Of a stretch of DNA of 64,000 nt, positions 53,669 to 63,262 are shown piece by piece. Every line of letters begins with the position of its first letter. The first letter of the stretch is position 1. The position numbers were made by a program, and so were the translations under genes. This stretch comes from Paenibacillus planticolens (GTDB taxonomy: Bacteria; Bacillota; Bacilli; Paenibacillales; NBRC-103111). Location: contig NZ_WHNZ01000012.1 of NCBI RefSeq assembly GCF_013141725.1, forward strand, positions 1 through 64,000, given 5' to 3'. The notes below the pieces were generated by a model. That model did no database searches. It was not told the origin of the DNA and was given only the letters and a program-made list of their open reading frames with translations.

Positions 53669-54471
53669 GAAGAATATTGATTAGCATTTCGTTTCTCGTC
53701 ATTTTTCTATTGATTATGCTGCCGTTTCTCGGCGTAGCCTTCGGCGCTTTTGAAGAAGGCCCGAAAGCCTTTCTCGATGCGCTTGTAAGACCCGAAGCCT
53801 TGCATGCCTTAAAAATCTCTTTCATTATCGTACTGATCGTAACTTTGCTAAATACCATCGTCGGTGTTTACCTTTCATTAGAGATCGTAAGAGGTTCCTG
53901 GATCTCCCGTTGGTTGAAACCTGTCATCAATGCCCTGATTGATTTGCCATTTGCAGTATCACCGGTCATCGTCGGCTTAATGGTCATTCTCATTTTTGGT
54001 CCAAACACGGCGCTTGGAGCATTCATGGAAGATCATAATATGAAAATCGTATATGCCATTCCCGGGATGGTTCTGGCTACGATGTTCATTACGTTTCCTC
54101 TAATGGTTCGGGAAGTCGTCCCTTTGCTCGAAGAGATCGGCACGCAGTCCGAAGAAGCATCCGCTACACTTGGCGCCGGTGCATGGCGCACCTTTTTTCA
54201 GATCACATGGCCGGGCATCCGCTGGGGCGTCGTGTACGGACTCATTTTAACCATTGCAAGATCGCTCGGTGAATTCGGCTCTATCTTAGTTGTCTCAGGA
54301 AATATCATCAACCAAACGCAAACCGCAACTACACTCGTATATCAAGACGCCGAGCAATTTCAGCTCGTTGCAGCAAACAGTGTCGCATTTGTACTCGGTC
54401 TCATCTCCATTTCTATTTTATTAACGTTAGAATGGTTGAAAAGAAGAAGCGAAAAATTGAGAAGCCATTAA
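53665..54471 (+). CDS. cysW: Sulfate ABC transporter permease CysW
   Basis: 268 residues, six membrane helices; SEEASATLGAGAWRTFFQIT is the loop contacting CysA and ARSLGEFGSILVVSGNI the family signature. ATG at 53665 overlaps the cysT stop as ATGA with AAGGGG upstream. Forms the channel heterodimer with CysT. Confidence 0.92.
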   Translation: MRRILISISFLVIFLLIMLPFLGVAFGAFEEGPKAFLDALVRPEALHALKISFIIVLIVTLLNTIVGVYLSLEIVRGSWISRWLKPVINALIDLPFAVSPVIVGLMVILIFGPNTALGAFMEDHNMKIVYAIPGMVLATMFITFPLMVREVVPLLEEIGTQSEEASATLGAGAWRTFFQITWPGIRWGVVYGLILTIARSLGEFGSILVVSGNIINQTQTATTLVYQDAEQFQLVAANSVAFVLGLISISILLTLEWLKRRSEKLRSH

Positions 54472-54484
54472 GGAGGAACCCCGT

Positions 54485-55570
54485 ATGCACATCGAAGTAA
54501 AAAATCTCAATAAACATTTCGGGTCATTTCACGCCATCAAAGATGTTAATTTCAGCATTACGAAAGGTCATCTGGTTGGTTTGATCGGTCCCAGCGGCGG
54601 CGGGAAAACGTCCATCCTTCGCATGTTATCCGGCCTGGAGAGTCCGACAACCGGAGACATTTATTTCGATGGAAAGCTGGCCACACATCTGCCCGTTCAA
54701 GAAAGGGGAATTGGCTTCGTTTTTCAGAGCTATGCTCTCTTCAAGCATATGACCGTTTTTGATAACGTGGCTTACGGCCTTAAAGTTCTCAAAAAGCCAA
54801 AAGACGTCATTCATGACAGAGTGACCTATCTTTTGAACTTAATGGGGCTTGCCGGCAACGAGCGCAAATACCCGCACCAGCTTTCCGGCGGTCAACGCCA
54901 ACGGGTTGCTTTTGCTAGAGCTTTGGCGCCTGAGCCTCAATTGCTGCTGCTGGATGAGCCTTTTGCCGCAATCGACGCCAAAATCCGCAAAGAGCTGCGC
55001 CTTTGGCTGCGGAATCTGATTGACGAATTTAAAGTAACAACCCTCTTCGTCACCCATGATCAAGATGAGGCCATTGAGGTCGCTGATGAAATCATCCTCG
55101 TTCAAGGCGGAAAAATCGAGCAGCAAGGAAGTCCGTGGGAAATTTACACCAAGCCTGCAACATCATTCGTGGCATCCTTCATCGGAGAATCTAATGTAAT
55201 CTCCCAATACACGCCGCTCATCGGCTTCCCTTACTTGGATGAAATCCAACAAGACGGCAAATGGCTGCCGGATGTGAACGTGCTGATTCGTCCCGAATCC
55301 ATCGAAGTTCGCCCCCATGACGTAAGTCATCTTGCAACGGCTGGTGAAAAAGGAAAAGTTACTCATGTCCATTTCCGCGGGGATTCCTGGTATCTGGAAA
55401 TCGATACGGGCGCGATTAAGCTTTTCGCTTATCAATCTGTGAAAGAGAAAATTTATCGAGCCGGCGATGAAGTGAATATTTTGATCCATCACATTTCCGT
55501 CTTTACCAAAACAGAGAACATCGTCATTGAAAATCAGGCGAAACAAGATCCACTGCCTGTTTTTATATAA
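54485..55570 (+). CDS. cysA: Sulfate ABC transporter ATP-binding protein CysA
   Basis: 361 residues. Walker A GPSGGGKTS near 36-44, signature LSGGQRQR near 137, Walker B LLLLDEPFAAIDAK, then a C-terminal TOBE-like regulatory domain (VNVLIRPESIEVRPHDVSHL). GGAGG precedes the ATG. Third gene of the operon, 13 bp after cysW. Confidence 0.93.
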   Translation: MHIEVKNLNKHFGSFHAIKDVNFSITKGHLVGLIGPSGGGKTSILRMLSGLESPTTGDIYFDGKLATHLPVQERGIGFVFQSYALFKHMTVFDNVAYGLKVLKKPKDVIHDRVTYLLNLMGLAGNERKYPHQLSGGQRQRVAFARALAPEPQLLLLDEPFAAIDAKIRKELRLWLRNLIDEFKVTTLFVTHDQDEAIEVADEIILVQGGKIEQQGSPWEIYTKPATSFVASFIGESNVISQYTPLIGFPYLDEIQQDGKWLPDVNVLIRPESIEVRPHDVSHLATAGEKGKVTHVHFRGDSWYLEIDTGAIKLFAYQSVKEKIYRAGDEVNILIHHISVFTKTENIVIENQAKQDPLPVFI

Positions 55571-55606
55571 AAAAACTATTTATAGGATGAAGGGGAGTTG
55601 TAAACC

Positions 55607-56713
55607 ATGAAAAAATTCAAATCACTAGGTCTTATCACTGCTACGTTATTCACTGCAAGTATCGCGCTTACAGCTTGCGGAACAAGTACTAAAACAACTA
55701 GCACGCCTGCTCCATCAGCGGCTGCAACAGCTGCGGCTACGGCAGCGGCCAGTTCCGCTCCAAAGGCTGAAAAAGTAACGATCACCATCGGCGCGTATTC
55801 CATCCTTAAAGATTCCTTCGACGTTATTTTGCCTAAATTCAAAGAAGAGTGGAAAAAGAAAACCGGCCAAACCGTAGAATTCCAAGAATCTTATGTGGCT
55901 TCCGGTTCGCAAGCTACCGCGATTATCCAAGGATTTGAAGCGGATATCGCACCACTTTCCCTTGAAGGAGATATCCAAAAAATCGTCGAAAAAGGCTTAA
56001 TCACACACGATTGGAAAAACAACCCCTACAAAGGCAATATCACCTCTTCCATCGCAGCAATCGGCGTGCGTGAGGGCAATCCAAAAGGCATTAAAGACTG
56101 GACCGACTTGACAAAACCGGGCGTTGAAGTGTTGATCCCGAATCCAAGTACTTCCGGCGGAGCCAAATGGGACATTAATGCGATCTATGGCGCAGGCTTG
56201 AAAACTTCTGAGGCTGCTGGCAAAAAAGATCCGGCCTTCGCTAAGGATTATGTAGCCAAAGTGTACAAAAACATCAAAGTACTGGATAAGAGCGGTGCAG
56301 ATTCCCTTGCGACTTTCGATAAAGGCGTTGGCGATGCGATCGTCACATACGAAAATGAGCTTATTTCCCGCATTCAATCCGGCAAAAAATATGTGGAAGT
56401 CATCCCGCAATACACGACATCCATCGAAAATCCCGTTGCACTTATTGATAAAAACGTAGATAAGCATGGCAATCGCGAAGCTGTTCAAGCATTCCTCGAC
56501 TACTTATGGAGTCCTGACGCTCAAAAAGTATTCGCGGATAAAGGATTCCGCTCCGTATTGCCGGAAATTGCCAAACAATATGAGAAAAACTACACAACTC
56601 CAGCCGGCTTATTCAACATTGAATATCTTGGCGGTTGGGATAAAGTAAATAAAGAGCTTTACGGCAAAGGCGCTATTTGGGAAACTATCCTCGCAGAAGG
56701 CGGATCCAAGTAA
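55607..56713 (+). CDS. sbp: Sulfate-binding lipoprotein
   Basis: 368 residues. Signal peptide ending LTAC (lipid on Cys24), an Ala/Thr/Ser-rich linker at 27-52, then the sulfate/thiosulfate binding fold (YVASGSQATAIIQGFEADIA; NPSTSGGAKWDINAIYGAGL; ATFDKGVGDAIVTYENELIS). It is anchored to the outer face of the membrane and feeds CysTWA. Placing the binding protein last, after cysA, is less common than cysP first. GGGGAG precedes the ATG. Confidence 0.92.
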   Translation: MKKFKSLGLITATLFTASIALTACGTSTKTTSTPAPSAAATAAATAAASSAPKAEKVTITIGAYSILKDSFDVILPKFKEEWKKKTGQTVEFQESYVASGSQATAIIQGFEADIAPLSLEGDIQKIVEKGLITHDWKNNPYKGNITSSIAAIGVREGNPKGIKDWTDLTKPGVEVLIPNPSTSGGAKWDINAIYGAGLKTSEAAGKKDPAFAKDYVAKVYKNIKVLDKSGADSLATFDKGVGDAIVTYENELISRIQSGKKYVEVIPQYTTSIENPVALIDKNVDKHGNREAVQAFLDYLWSPDAQKVFADKGFRSVLPEIAKQYEKNYTTPAGLFNIEYLGGWDKVNKELYGKGAIWETILAEGGSK

Positions 56714-56722
56714 GGCAATTGC

Positions 56723-56767
56723 AAAAAAGCCCGGAGCGAAGGTCATTTCGCTGCCGGGCTTGCTTTT
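56723..56767 (+). terminator. Terminator of the cys operon
   Basis: AAGCCCGG-A-GCGAA, loop, TTCGC-T-GCCGGGCTT, then GCTTTTTG. Confidence 0.9.
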
Positions 56768-56823
56768 TGTGGACGATGGCATGGGATAGATTTCATTCAA
56801 TACGGCGATTTTCATGGTTAGTT

Positions 56824-57099
56824 TCAGGAGGTTGTTATTTTTTTCGTGACATAGCTTCCTGAAATATAGATAACAACACCTATTGCCATGATGATCATAA
56901 TTTCACTAATCACATTAAGCGGGCTAGCTTTAATCCCGAACTCAACTTTATGACTTCCAAAGTCAATTGCAGATGATGAATTGCTAATGTCAGGCACATA
57001 CTTCAATGTGATATAGTAGCCCCAAAACACTTGAACGGCATAATAGCCGATGACGAGTAGGATCGCGAATATCAAGGAGCGAAACATCATTTTTCTCAT
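56824..57099 (-). CDS. Small two-helix membrane protein
   Basis: 91 residues, no family recognised. Helices at about 7-28 (RSLIFAILLVIGYYAVQVFW) and 63-82 (VISEIMIIMAIGVVIYISGS) flank an extracytoplasmic loop of about 35 residues. ATG at 57099 has an excellent GGAAGGAGG site seven bases upstream, so it is translated. Lies alone, convergent with the sulfate operon. Confidence 0.75.
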   Translation of the reverse strand: MRKMMFRSLIFAILLVIGYYAVQVFWGYYITLKYVPDISNSSSAIDFGSHKVEFGIKASPLNVISEIMIIMAIGVVIYISGSYVTKKITTS

Positions 57100-57188
57100 T
57101 TGAATCCTCCTTCCGGGTTTTTTTCATTTCCATAATAATCCATATCAGTCGATTTTTCCATCATAAAAAGCATGATGACGCTTCAAGT

Positions 57189-57367
57189 GGGAACTATGAT
57201 CCTTTATTTGCTCAAAAAGCTGTTCAGCAGCTCACAATTGGGAACTATGTTCCGTTATTCCACCTTTTTTGCTCGAAAACGATGTTTTTACAATAAATAG
57301 TGCCCTGTAGTTCCGTTTCAGCATCCTCTGTGCCCATATTCTTCAAAATAGAGGACTACAAGTTCCA
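57189..57367. repeat. 179-bp F-F-R-R intergenic element, copy D
   Basis: Direct units begin GGGAACTATGATCC (57189) and GGGAACTATGTTCC (57240), 51 bp apart. Inverted units end CTGTAGTTCC (57314) and ACAAGTTCCA (57367), 52 bp apart, each preceded by an AAATAG. The rest of the 57100-57447 gap has no gene, only the thioesterase terminator. Confidence 0.85.
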
Positions 57368-57408
57368 CTTACTAAAGATAGTGCTACTGGCCTCCTGTCC
57401 GTAAGCAC

Positions 57409-57440
57409 AAAAAAGAGCAGATCTCCATGAGATCCACTCT
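57409..57440 (-). terminator. Terminator of the purT-thioesterase transcript
   Basis: Minus strand AGAG-T-GGATCTC, loop ATG, GAGATC-T-GCTCT, then six T. Confidence 0.88.
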
Positions 57441-57447
57441 ATATTTA

Positions 57448-57930
57448 CTACAAATTTAAATTCCGTTCCTCTTTCCGAAGCTTGCGCGCGGCAAATCGCG
57501 TTTCAGCCGTTTCGAAAAGTCGCTTCTCTTCCTCCGTCTCAGGGATAATGCCCGGCACTTCACAAGGCTGTCCGTTATCGTCTAGAGCTACGAAGGTTAA
57601 ATAAGAATTGGCTGTCCGCTTTTTTTCGCCTGTCAACAAGTTTTCCGACTCGATTTTCACGAATACTTCCATTGAACTCCGATGCGTCCAAGTGACGAAA
57701 GCCTCCAACTGAATAGCTTCACCAAGCTTTACTGGTGCATAGAAATCCAAGCTGTCGCTAGAAGCCGTTACAACCCCTCTGCGGGAATGACGCATAGAGG
57801 CAATCGTTGCTACCTTGTCGATGTACTGCATGACGCGGCCGCCAAACACGGTATTGTGATAGTTCGTGTCCGCAGGCAAAATAATTTCAGTTAACACGGT
57901 CCGGGAGAGTCTTGCTGGTTTAGCTTCCAT
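57448..57930 (-). CDS. ykhA: Acyl-CoA thioesterase, YkhA/BFIT family
   Basis: 160 residues, one hotdog domain: LPADTNYHNTVFGGRVMQYI with the catalytic Asn/Asp region, then SSDSLDFYAPVKLGEAIQLE. Hydrolyses long-chain acyl-CoA. ATG at 57930 follows AGGAGG by eight bases; the frame extends 16 codons without support. 48 bp downstream of purT on the same strand. Confidence 0.9.
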   Translation of the reverse strand: MEAKPARLSRTVLTEIILPADTNYHNTVFGGRVMQYIDKVATIASMRHSRRGVVTASSDSLDFYAPVKLGEAIQLEAFVTWTHRSSMEVFVKIESENLLTGEKKRTANSYLTFVALDDNGQPCEVPGIIPETEEEKRLFETAETRFAARKLRKEERNLNL

Positions 57931-57978
57931 GTAGTTTCCTCCTGTTGATAACGATCGGCCATGCACAAATTGCTTCAA

Positions 57979-59154
57979 TTAGTAGTTCAGTTTAAGCTTA
58001 CCTGCAGCCTCTTTCGCTAAACGGCGAGCTTCCTCTACGGTTTCACTGCTGCTGAGCGCAACCGCCATACGGCGGCCTACCTTTGTCTCAGGCTTGCCAA
58101 ACACGCGAACCTGCGTATTCGGAACGGACAACGCTTCTTCTAGCCCGCTGATGGTGTACTCAACTTGCTCGCGATCCGCTTTGAGCGTATAGCTGGCACC
58201 TGGCGTTAAAAGACGGATGCCGGTGATCGGCAATCCCAGAATCGCTCTGGCATGCAGGGCGAACTCACTCAAATCCTGTGTCGCCATCGTAACCATGCCT
58301 GTATCATGAGGACGAGGCGAAACTTCGCTGAAGTATACGCCGTCTTTCGTCAAGAAGAGCTCTACGCCATAAATGCCGTAGCCGCCGAGCGCATCCGTAA
58401 TCGTTTTGGCCATGTGCTGGGCATCCAGAATTTGCTGCTCTGACATGTCATGCGGCTGCCAGGATTCAATGTAATCGCCGTCTTTTTGGATGTGGCCGAT
58501 CGGCTCGCAATAGGTTGTTCCCGAAACGGAACGAACCGTCAACAATGTAATTTCGGACTCGAAATGAATGAATTCTTCAACGATGACACGAGCGTTCTTG
58601 GCACGTCCGCCCTCCATCGCCATGTTCCACGATTGTTCCACATTCTCAGGCGTGCGGCATACGCTTTGCCCTTTGCCCGATGAGCTCATGATCGGCTTGA
58701 TGACGCAAGGGGTACCGATTTCAGCAACGGCCGCATGCAATTCTTCGAGACTATTTGCAAATGCATACTTCGCTGTCCTCAGCTGCAACGTTTCAGAAGC
58801 CAGACGGCGAATGCCCTCCCGGTCCATCGTCAAACGCGAGGCGGTAGCCGTCGGGATGACGCGATAGCCTTCTGACTCAAGCTCTACCAGGACAGGCGTC
58901 GCAATCGCTTCAATTTCAGGTACGATGAGATCCGGACGCTCTTGCTCGACAAGTGCCCTGAGCTGCTCCCCATCCAGCATATTGATCACATGGCTGCGAT
59001 GCGCGACCTGCATAGCCGGAGCATGCGCATAACGATCCACGGCAATTGTCTCTATGCCTAGACGCTGCGCTTCTATGACGACTTCTTTGCCAAGCTCTCC
59101 CGATCCCAGCAGCATAATTTTCTTAGCTTTATTCGATAATGGTGCACCGTACAT
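57979..59154 (-). CDS. purT: Formate-dependent phosphoribosylglycinamide formyltransferase PurT
   Basis: 391 residues, ATP-grasp fold: [20 protein letters not shown] at the N-terminus, [39 protein letters not shown] and [20 protein letters not shown]. Catalyses the third step of purine synthesis with formate and ATP, an alternative to folate-dependent PurN. ATG at 59154 with AAGGGGGA. Not in a purine operon here. Confidence 0.93.
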   Translation of the reverse strand: MYGAPLSNKAKKIMLLGSGELGKEVVIEAQRLGIETIAVDRYAHAPAMQVAHRSHVINMLDGEQLRALVEQERPDLIVPEIEAIATPVLVELESEGYRVIPTATASRLTMDREGIRRLASETLQLRTAKYAFANSLEELHAAVAEIGTPCVIKPIMSSSGKGQSVCRTPENVEQSWNMAMEGGRAKNARVIVEEFIHFESEITLLTVRSVSGTTYCEPIGHIQKDGDYIESWQPHDMSEQQILDAQHMAKTITDALGGYGIYGVELFLTKDGVYFSEVSPRPHDTGMVTMATQDLSEFALHARAILGLPITGIRLLTPGASYTLKADREQVEYTISGLEEALSVPNTQVRVFGKPETKVGRRMAVALSSSETVEEARRLAKEAAGKLKLNY

Positions 59155-59274
59155 GAAATGATTTCCCCCTTAATGTTTTGCCCAACCTAAGCAAGCTTAT
59201 AACTTCTTGATATCTATGTAAGTAAAAATAACAATCCCGGCAAATACCCTGATCTATTGTAAAGGATTTCGACT

Positions 59275-61167
59275 TTAAAAGATAGATTTCAGCAGAAGTT
59301 TGCGCAAAATCGGTACTAATTGCTCAGTTAACTCCTCCACATGAGGCACGACAATGCTGCTGCGTCCGTACATGTTGCGCATCGCGTTCCGTTCGGTTTC
59401 ATGAACGGTACCGCTTGCCAAAAAGATGGAGATGACCTCAATCCCTAGCCGCCGGGCGCGCAGAACGGCTTCGTAGGTATCGAGAATCCCTACATCATTA
59501 TAATTGGCTGCCGACGGCTCGCCATCGGAGAATACGAGCAGGATGTGCTGACGCTCCGCCCGCCGCAGCAGCCGCTCTGTCATGCAGCGTATCGCGAAGC
59601 CATCGCGGTTATCCTGCTGCGGCTCAAGCTGCATAAGCGCCGCGCCGCTTCCGGAAGCAAGCGAGGAGCCGAAGTCCACCGCAACCTGGAACAGGTTGGG
59701 TGCTTCGCGCTCCGTAACGCGATCCGCATCCTCCCAGAAGCCCACGATTTCGTGGGGGATTCGCAGGGATTGAAGGGTCTCGTGGAACAGCACGAGACCC
59801 AGCTTTGTTTCGTCCATTTTGTCATACATGGACGCCGAGCAGTCAACGAGCAGCGCGAAGGCCGCATCGAGCTGCGGAACTGGCGCGCGCTTCTTGTAGA
59901 AGAGGCGCGGCTGCTCTTGCGTAACGGCTCGCGTCAGCCGCTTGTCGAGCCGCCCAAACAAGAGGTCGCCCCGCGGGGCGACCCGCCTCTGCTCCAGCGT
60001 GCGCCGTATCGCACGCTGCAATGGCTTCGCGAGCGGCGCTGCGCGCTCGCGAAGGCGCCTGAAAGCGGCCTGCTGCACAGCAGTCGGCCGCTCAGGCGCA
60101 AGCCACGTCGCCGTCGCGAACGCGGCGACAGCGCCTTCCCCGTGCCCTGCGGCAGCAGGCACGGCAGCTTTGGCGCGCCGCCCGTCTGGGGCGGCGCCAG
60201 TGCGCTGGGCGCGCTGCGAGCGCCCCTGGACGATGGCGAGCGCCTGATCGGCGGCGTCGCCCTCGCGGGGCGCAGAACCGAGCGCGGCTGTGCGTGAGCC
60301 GCGCTCCAGCTCAAACCGCAGCAGCCCCGGGCTGCGGTCGCTGCTTTCGCGGTGCCAGGTCGGCATGCGCTCCTGGCCCGGCAGCTGGCGCTCCCCCTCC
60401 TGCTCGGGGAGCACATCCTCATTCGCGAGCCGCTTGGCGCGCTTCAGCTCGCCTTTATATCCCGCAGGCAGCGGCTCCGCCACGCCGCCCCCTGGCTGCA
60501 TCCAGAAATAAGCGGCCCCCGCATCTCTGTCCAGCCAATAAGCCAGCGCGTCCATCATCTCTTCGCAGCTGGCAGCCACTTCCGAGGTATGCTCCGCTTC
60601 CTCGATGCGTTCTAGTACAGGGTATAGCGGCGCTAGCCGGGAAGCCAGCCCAACTCCTTCGGCTGCGCTCCACTCCGCCCCGGTAAACCAACCGTATATC
60701 AACAAAAGAACGGCATCTGCCAGCTCGCCTTTGTTTAAATGCGTGCGCAACTTATGCCCAAAATAAGCTCCGTAGATACGATGCCGAGCTGTAAAAACAC
60801 GCGATGTTCCCAGTCTGCGCGCGCGGCAAATACGTTCAAGCCGCATATCTTCGCACAGCGCGAAGAGCGAATTCGCCAGCTTTGGAAATCGGTTCTGCTG
60901 AGAAAAAGCCAAATATGACTTAACCGCTTCGGATCCTGTGTACCAAGCACTCCCGATTCCACGTAAGTACACATCGCTCTTCATTCCTGACGCTTTATCA
61001 TTCGGAGGATAGTCCCACCAAAACTGGCTGACAGTGATTCGCGCGGCGCCTTCATCATACTCTGCGTGAAACGCTGCTTCCACTTCCAGCTCTTTGCGTT
61101 TCGTGAACATCCGGGCTAAATCGACTAATTGCATTTGTAGCATGGCGTCAATTTTATCATCAAGCAT
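59275..61167 (-). CDS. VWA-domain protein, NorD/YojO-like
   Basis: 630 residues. N-terminal 230 residues match the YojO type (VSQFWWDYPP, LFALCEDMRLERICR). Residues about 235-400 are a variable linker very rich in Arg, Ala and Gly, with high GC. The C-terminal VWA has MIDAS DCSASMYDK (Asp442) and VFSDGEPSAANYND. ATG at 61167 follows AGGGA; earlier in-frame ATG codons lack proper spacing. Partner of the AAA+ gene 25 bp upstream. NorQ/NorD pairs mature metalloenzymes such as nitric oxide reductase; none is nearby. Confidence 0.88.
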   Translation of the reverse strand: MLDDKIDAMLQMQLVDLARMFTKRKELEVEAAFHAEYDEGAARITVSQFWWDYPPNDKASGMKSDVYLRGIGSAWYTGSEAVKSYLAFSQQNRFPKLANSLFALCEDMRLERICRARRLGTSRVFTARHRIYGAYFGHKLRTHLNKGELADAVLLLIYGWFTGAEWSAAEGVGLASRLAPLYPVLERIEEAEHTSEVAASCEEMMDALAYWLDRDAGAAYFWMQPGGGVAEPLPAGYKGELKRAKRLANEDVLPEQEGERQLPGQERMPTWHRESSDRSPGLLRFELERGSRTAALGSAPREGDAADQALAIVQGRSQRAQRTGAAPDGRRAKAAVPAAAGHGEGAVAAFATATWLAPERPTAVQQAAFRRLRERAAPLAKPLQRAIRRTLEQRRVAPRGDLLFGRLDKRLTRAVTQEQPRLFYKKRAPVPQLDAAFALLVDCSASMYDKMDETKLGLVLFHETLQSLRIPHEIVGFWEDADRVTEREAPNLFQVAVDFGSSLASGSGAALMQLEPQQDNRDGFAIRCMTERLLRRAERQHILLVFSDGEPSAANYNDVGILDTYEAVLRARRLGIEVISIFLASGTVHETERNAMRNMYGRSSIVVPHVEELTEQLVPILRKLLLKSIF

Positions 61168-61192
61168 GCTGATTTTCCCTACAAACATCCCC

Positions 61193-62080
61193 TTAAAATA
61201 ACGTTTCCGCCGCATTGATCACGGCTGCACGTTCCCTTTCATCTTCTAATTTATCGGCAATCGCCCGGGACACAGCTCGCATCGGCGGAATGTATGCCGT
61301 GAGATCACAAGCATCGAGCAGCGCTCGAATCGAGCCCGCTTCATCAGGCAGCTGTCCCATCTCAATCAGTGTCAAAAGATCAGCCGACAGCTGCACATAA
61401 GTCCTCAATTGCTTGTCTTCACGTAATATCGATTTGCTTTTCAATAACTGATACAAGGCTTCACCTTGCAAATAGGGAACGTCTACGGTTACAAATCTAT
61501 TTTTCAAAGCTTCATTAAGAGGGACTGTCCCCATATATCCTTCGTTAATTGCAGCCACGACTCTGAAATCGGGATGGGCCGTGATCACTTCTCCGGTAAA
61601 AGGATTCGTAATCGATCTCCGATAATCCAACACACCGTTGATCAGCGACAACGTCTCTGGTTTTGCCATATTAATTTCGTCTATGTATAGAAAATGGCCC
61701 TTGGTCATGGCTTTCATGATCGGCCCAGGAATAAAAACAATCTGCGAGCGCCCCTGCTCATCATGCGATAATGTTTTGAACCCGAGCAGCGCTTCCGCGT
61801 CAAGATCGGTCGAACAGTTAACGGCATGCATCGGTTGATTAAAAAGAGCAGACACATGCTCGGCCAGCTTTGTTTTGCCCGAGCCAGTCGGGCCTTTGAG
61901 CAGCACATTTTTCCCTAAATAAAGAGCAATGACGGTATCAATTAGGATGTCTTCCCGAGGAGCTTCAAAAGCCGCCGTTCCAACTAGTTTTAAATCTTCG
62001 GACGCGGTATTGACCTGTCTGTTCAGCTTATTTTTCTCCAACTTTTCGCGGATCTCTTGCGGTATACTTTCTGTTAACAT
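61193..62080 (-). CDS. MoxR-family AAA+ ATPase, NorQ/YojN-like
   Basis: 295 residues. Walker [10 protein letters not shown] at 63-71, Walker [14 protein letters not shown] near 130-142, sensor [12 protein letters not shown] near 174-185, arginine segment [12 protein letters not shown]. Length and order match NorQ/CbbQ. A promoter TTGACA-N16-TAAATA lies about 40 bases upstream of the ATG. Probably remodels a client together with the VWA protein. Confidence 0.9.
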   Translation of the reverse strand: MLTESIPQEIREKLEKNKLNRQVNTASEDLKLVGTAAFEAPREDILIDTVIALYLGKNVLLKGPTGSGKTKLAEHVSALFNQPMHAVNCSTDLDAEALLGFKTLSHDEQGRSQIVFIPGPIMKAMTKGHFLYIDEINMAKPETLSLINGVLDYRRSITNPFTGEVITAHPDFRVVAAINEGYMGTVPLNEALKNRFVTVDVPYLQGEALYQLLKSKSILREDKQLRTYVQLSADLLTLIEMGQLPDEAGSIRALLDACDLTAYIPPMRAVSRAIADKLEDERERAAVINAAETLF

Positions 62081-62120
62081 AGGATCTGATGTTCCTCTCC
62101 TGATTTCTTTGTTCTCTTAC

Positions 62121-62148
62121 TATTTATCAGGAAAGGTTAGGTTGTCAA
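62121..62148 (-). promoter_or_regulatory. Promoter of the NorQ/NorD-type pair
   Basis: On minus TTGACA (62148-62143), 16 bases, TAAATA (62126-62121). Confidence 0.65.
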
Positions 62149-62153
62149 GCCTG

Positions 62154-62366
62154 TCATGGCAGCCATGGCTCATCAATGACCGAATGGGAGTAGAAAGACA
62201 TCGCTTCTCCACACTTCGGACAGCTTGGTTTTGCAGGCGATTCGTTATAATGCAGCGCTAACGCATAGGAAGTTTCTCCATTAATCGCTTGAATAACGTC
62301 ATCGTGCTGCACGTAATCGCACAGGCGCGAACTGCAATAAGCTCTGACCTTATATTTATTAACCAT
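62154..62366 (-). CDS. Small zinc-binding protein, uncharacterised
   Basis: 70 residues. Cys11 and Cys16 (CSSRLC) with Cys49 and Cys52 (CPKC) can hold one zinc. ATG at 62366 has only a weak ribosome site (GAGT), so the start is uncertain. No family recognised. It stops just before the promoter of the AAA+ gene. Confidence 0.6.
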   Translation of the reverse strand: MVNKYKVRAYCSSRLCDYVQHDDVIQAINGETSYALALHYNESPAKPSCPKCGEAMSFYSHSVIDEPWLP

Positions 62367-62471
62367 AATTGCGACTCGGCGTGGGGTATTGTTTCGAAAG
62401 CAGCACTGTTGATTGTTGAGTCATTCGGTTTACTCCTTCATTTTTGTAAGATTAACTTGGGATACATACGA

Positions 62472-62498
62472 CAAAACCCCCAGCAGGACGCCGAGGGA
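62472..62498 (-). terminator. Terminator of the spore lipoprotein gene
   Basis: Minus strand CCCTCGGC, loop GTCCT, GCTGGGGG with two G-T pairs, then TTTT. Confidence 0.8.
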
Positions 62499-62523
62499 GC
62501 TTTGGACCTAATAGGAACTTTCC

Positions 62524-63231
62524 TTAAGGCAGCATGTTTTTTTGACCCGTCGAATAGGTTGGGAAGGCATACTGGATCATGGTGTTGAACTCGTTAAGAT
62601 ACGTGTCCATATGTTTATGATTTTGCTGCTGACCATCGTAATACATCATACGGTTCACAAAATGCGGGTTCGTCGAGATGAAAATATTAGCATCCGGATA
62701 AATGCGCGTTAGCATATTCCGTATCGCATTAGCGCTCTCTGCCGGCAAAGGCTTAGCCGAAAGCCAATCCATCTGCGCCCCATGCCCTGAACCGAACAAG
62801 CCGGCTCCTTTCTCCGGGTCATTTGTTTTGCTGAGCATTTTGATGCCATCGTCACCGGCGCCCATCGCTTGCATGCCTCCCATATCCACAGCGACATAAA
62901 TGTTGTGATCTGTTATCGCTACTGCCGTGTTCCCCAGGTGTGCCGCTTGGATAATCCCATCTGCCAGATCGCGATTCATCGTCATATGAGTATTCGTATG
63001 TGCTTTTATGTTATCAATGGTTGACGGTCGAATAGAAGGCAGCGGTGATTGGTTAACACTTTTAGCCCCCAATGAAGCATTCTCATTGTTCCTGAGGCTG
63101 GTATCCCAAGTACCCGCATTCGGATTTGATGAACTGGCTCCTCCATGATTGTTCGGACTTGCTGCTGTACAGCCGGCAGCCGTGGCCATGAGCACAACCG
63201 ACATAACGATCTGAATCATTGTCTTTTTCAT
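62524..63231 (-). CDS. YhcN/YlaJ family sporulation lipoprotein
   Basis: 235 residues. Lipoprotein signal with TAAGC (Cys21), an Asn/Ser-rich stretch, then the YhcN/YlaJ domain (DNIKAHTNTHMTMNRDLADG; HLGNTAVAITDHNIYVAVDM; IRNMLTRIYPDANIFISTNP). Family members sit in the inner spore membrane and assist germination or outgrowth. ATG at 63231 follows AAGGGGGA; the long frame to 63300 is unsupported. Preceded by a 50-aa gene 31 bp upstream in the same operon. Confidence 0.9.
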   Translation of the reverse strand: MKKTMIQIVMSVVLMATAAGCTAASPNNHGGASSSNPNAGTWDTSLRNNENASLGAKSVNQSPLPSIRPSTIDNIKAHTNTHMTMNRDLADGIIQAAHLGNTAVAITDHNIYVAVDMGGMQAMGAGDDGIKMLSKTNDPEKGAGLFGSGHGAQMDWLSAKPLPAESANAIRNMLTRIYPDANIFISTNPHFVNRMMYYDGQQQNHKHMDTYLNEFNTMIQYAFPTYSTGQKNMLP

Positions 63232-63262
63232 AAACAGGTTCCCCCTTCTTGTTGCTCTTTCT

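Noticed and set aside
57189..57367. CRISPR-like array from the regularly spaced repeats
   Set aside because: Only four units, half of them inverted, imperfect, and without any cas gene.
59545..60511. Plus frames opposite the NorD-like linker
   Set aside because: Arg/Ala-rich antisense products of a GC-rich linker; the minus frame continues through into a clear VWA domain.
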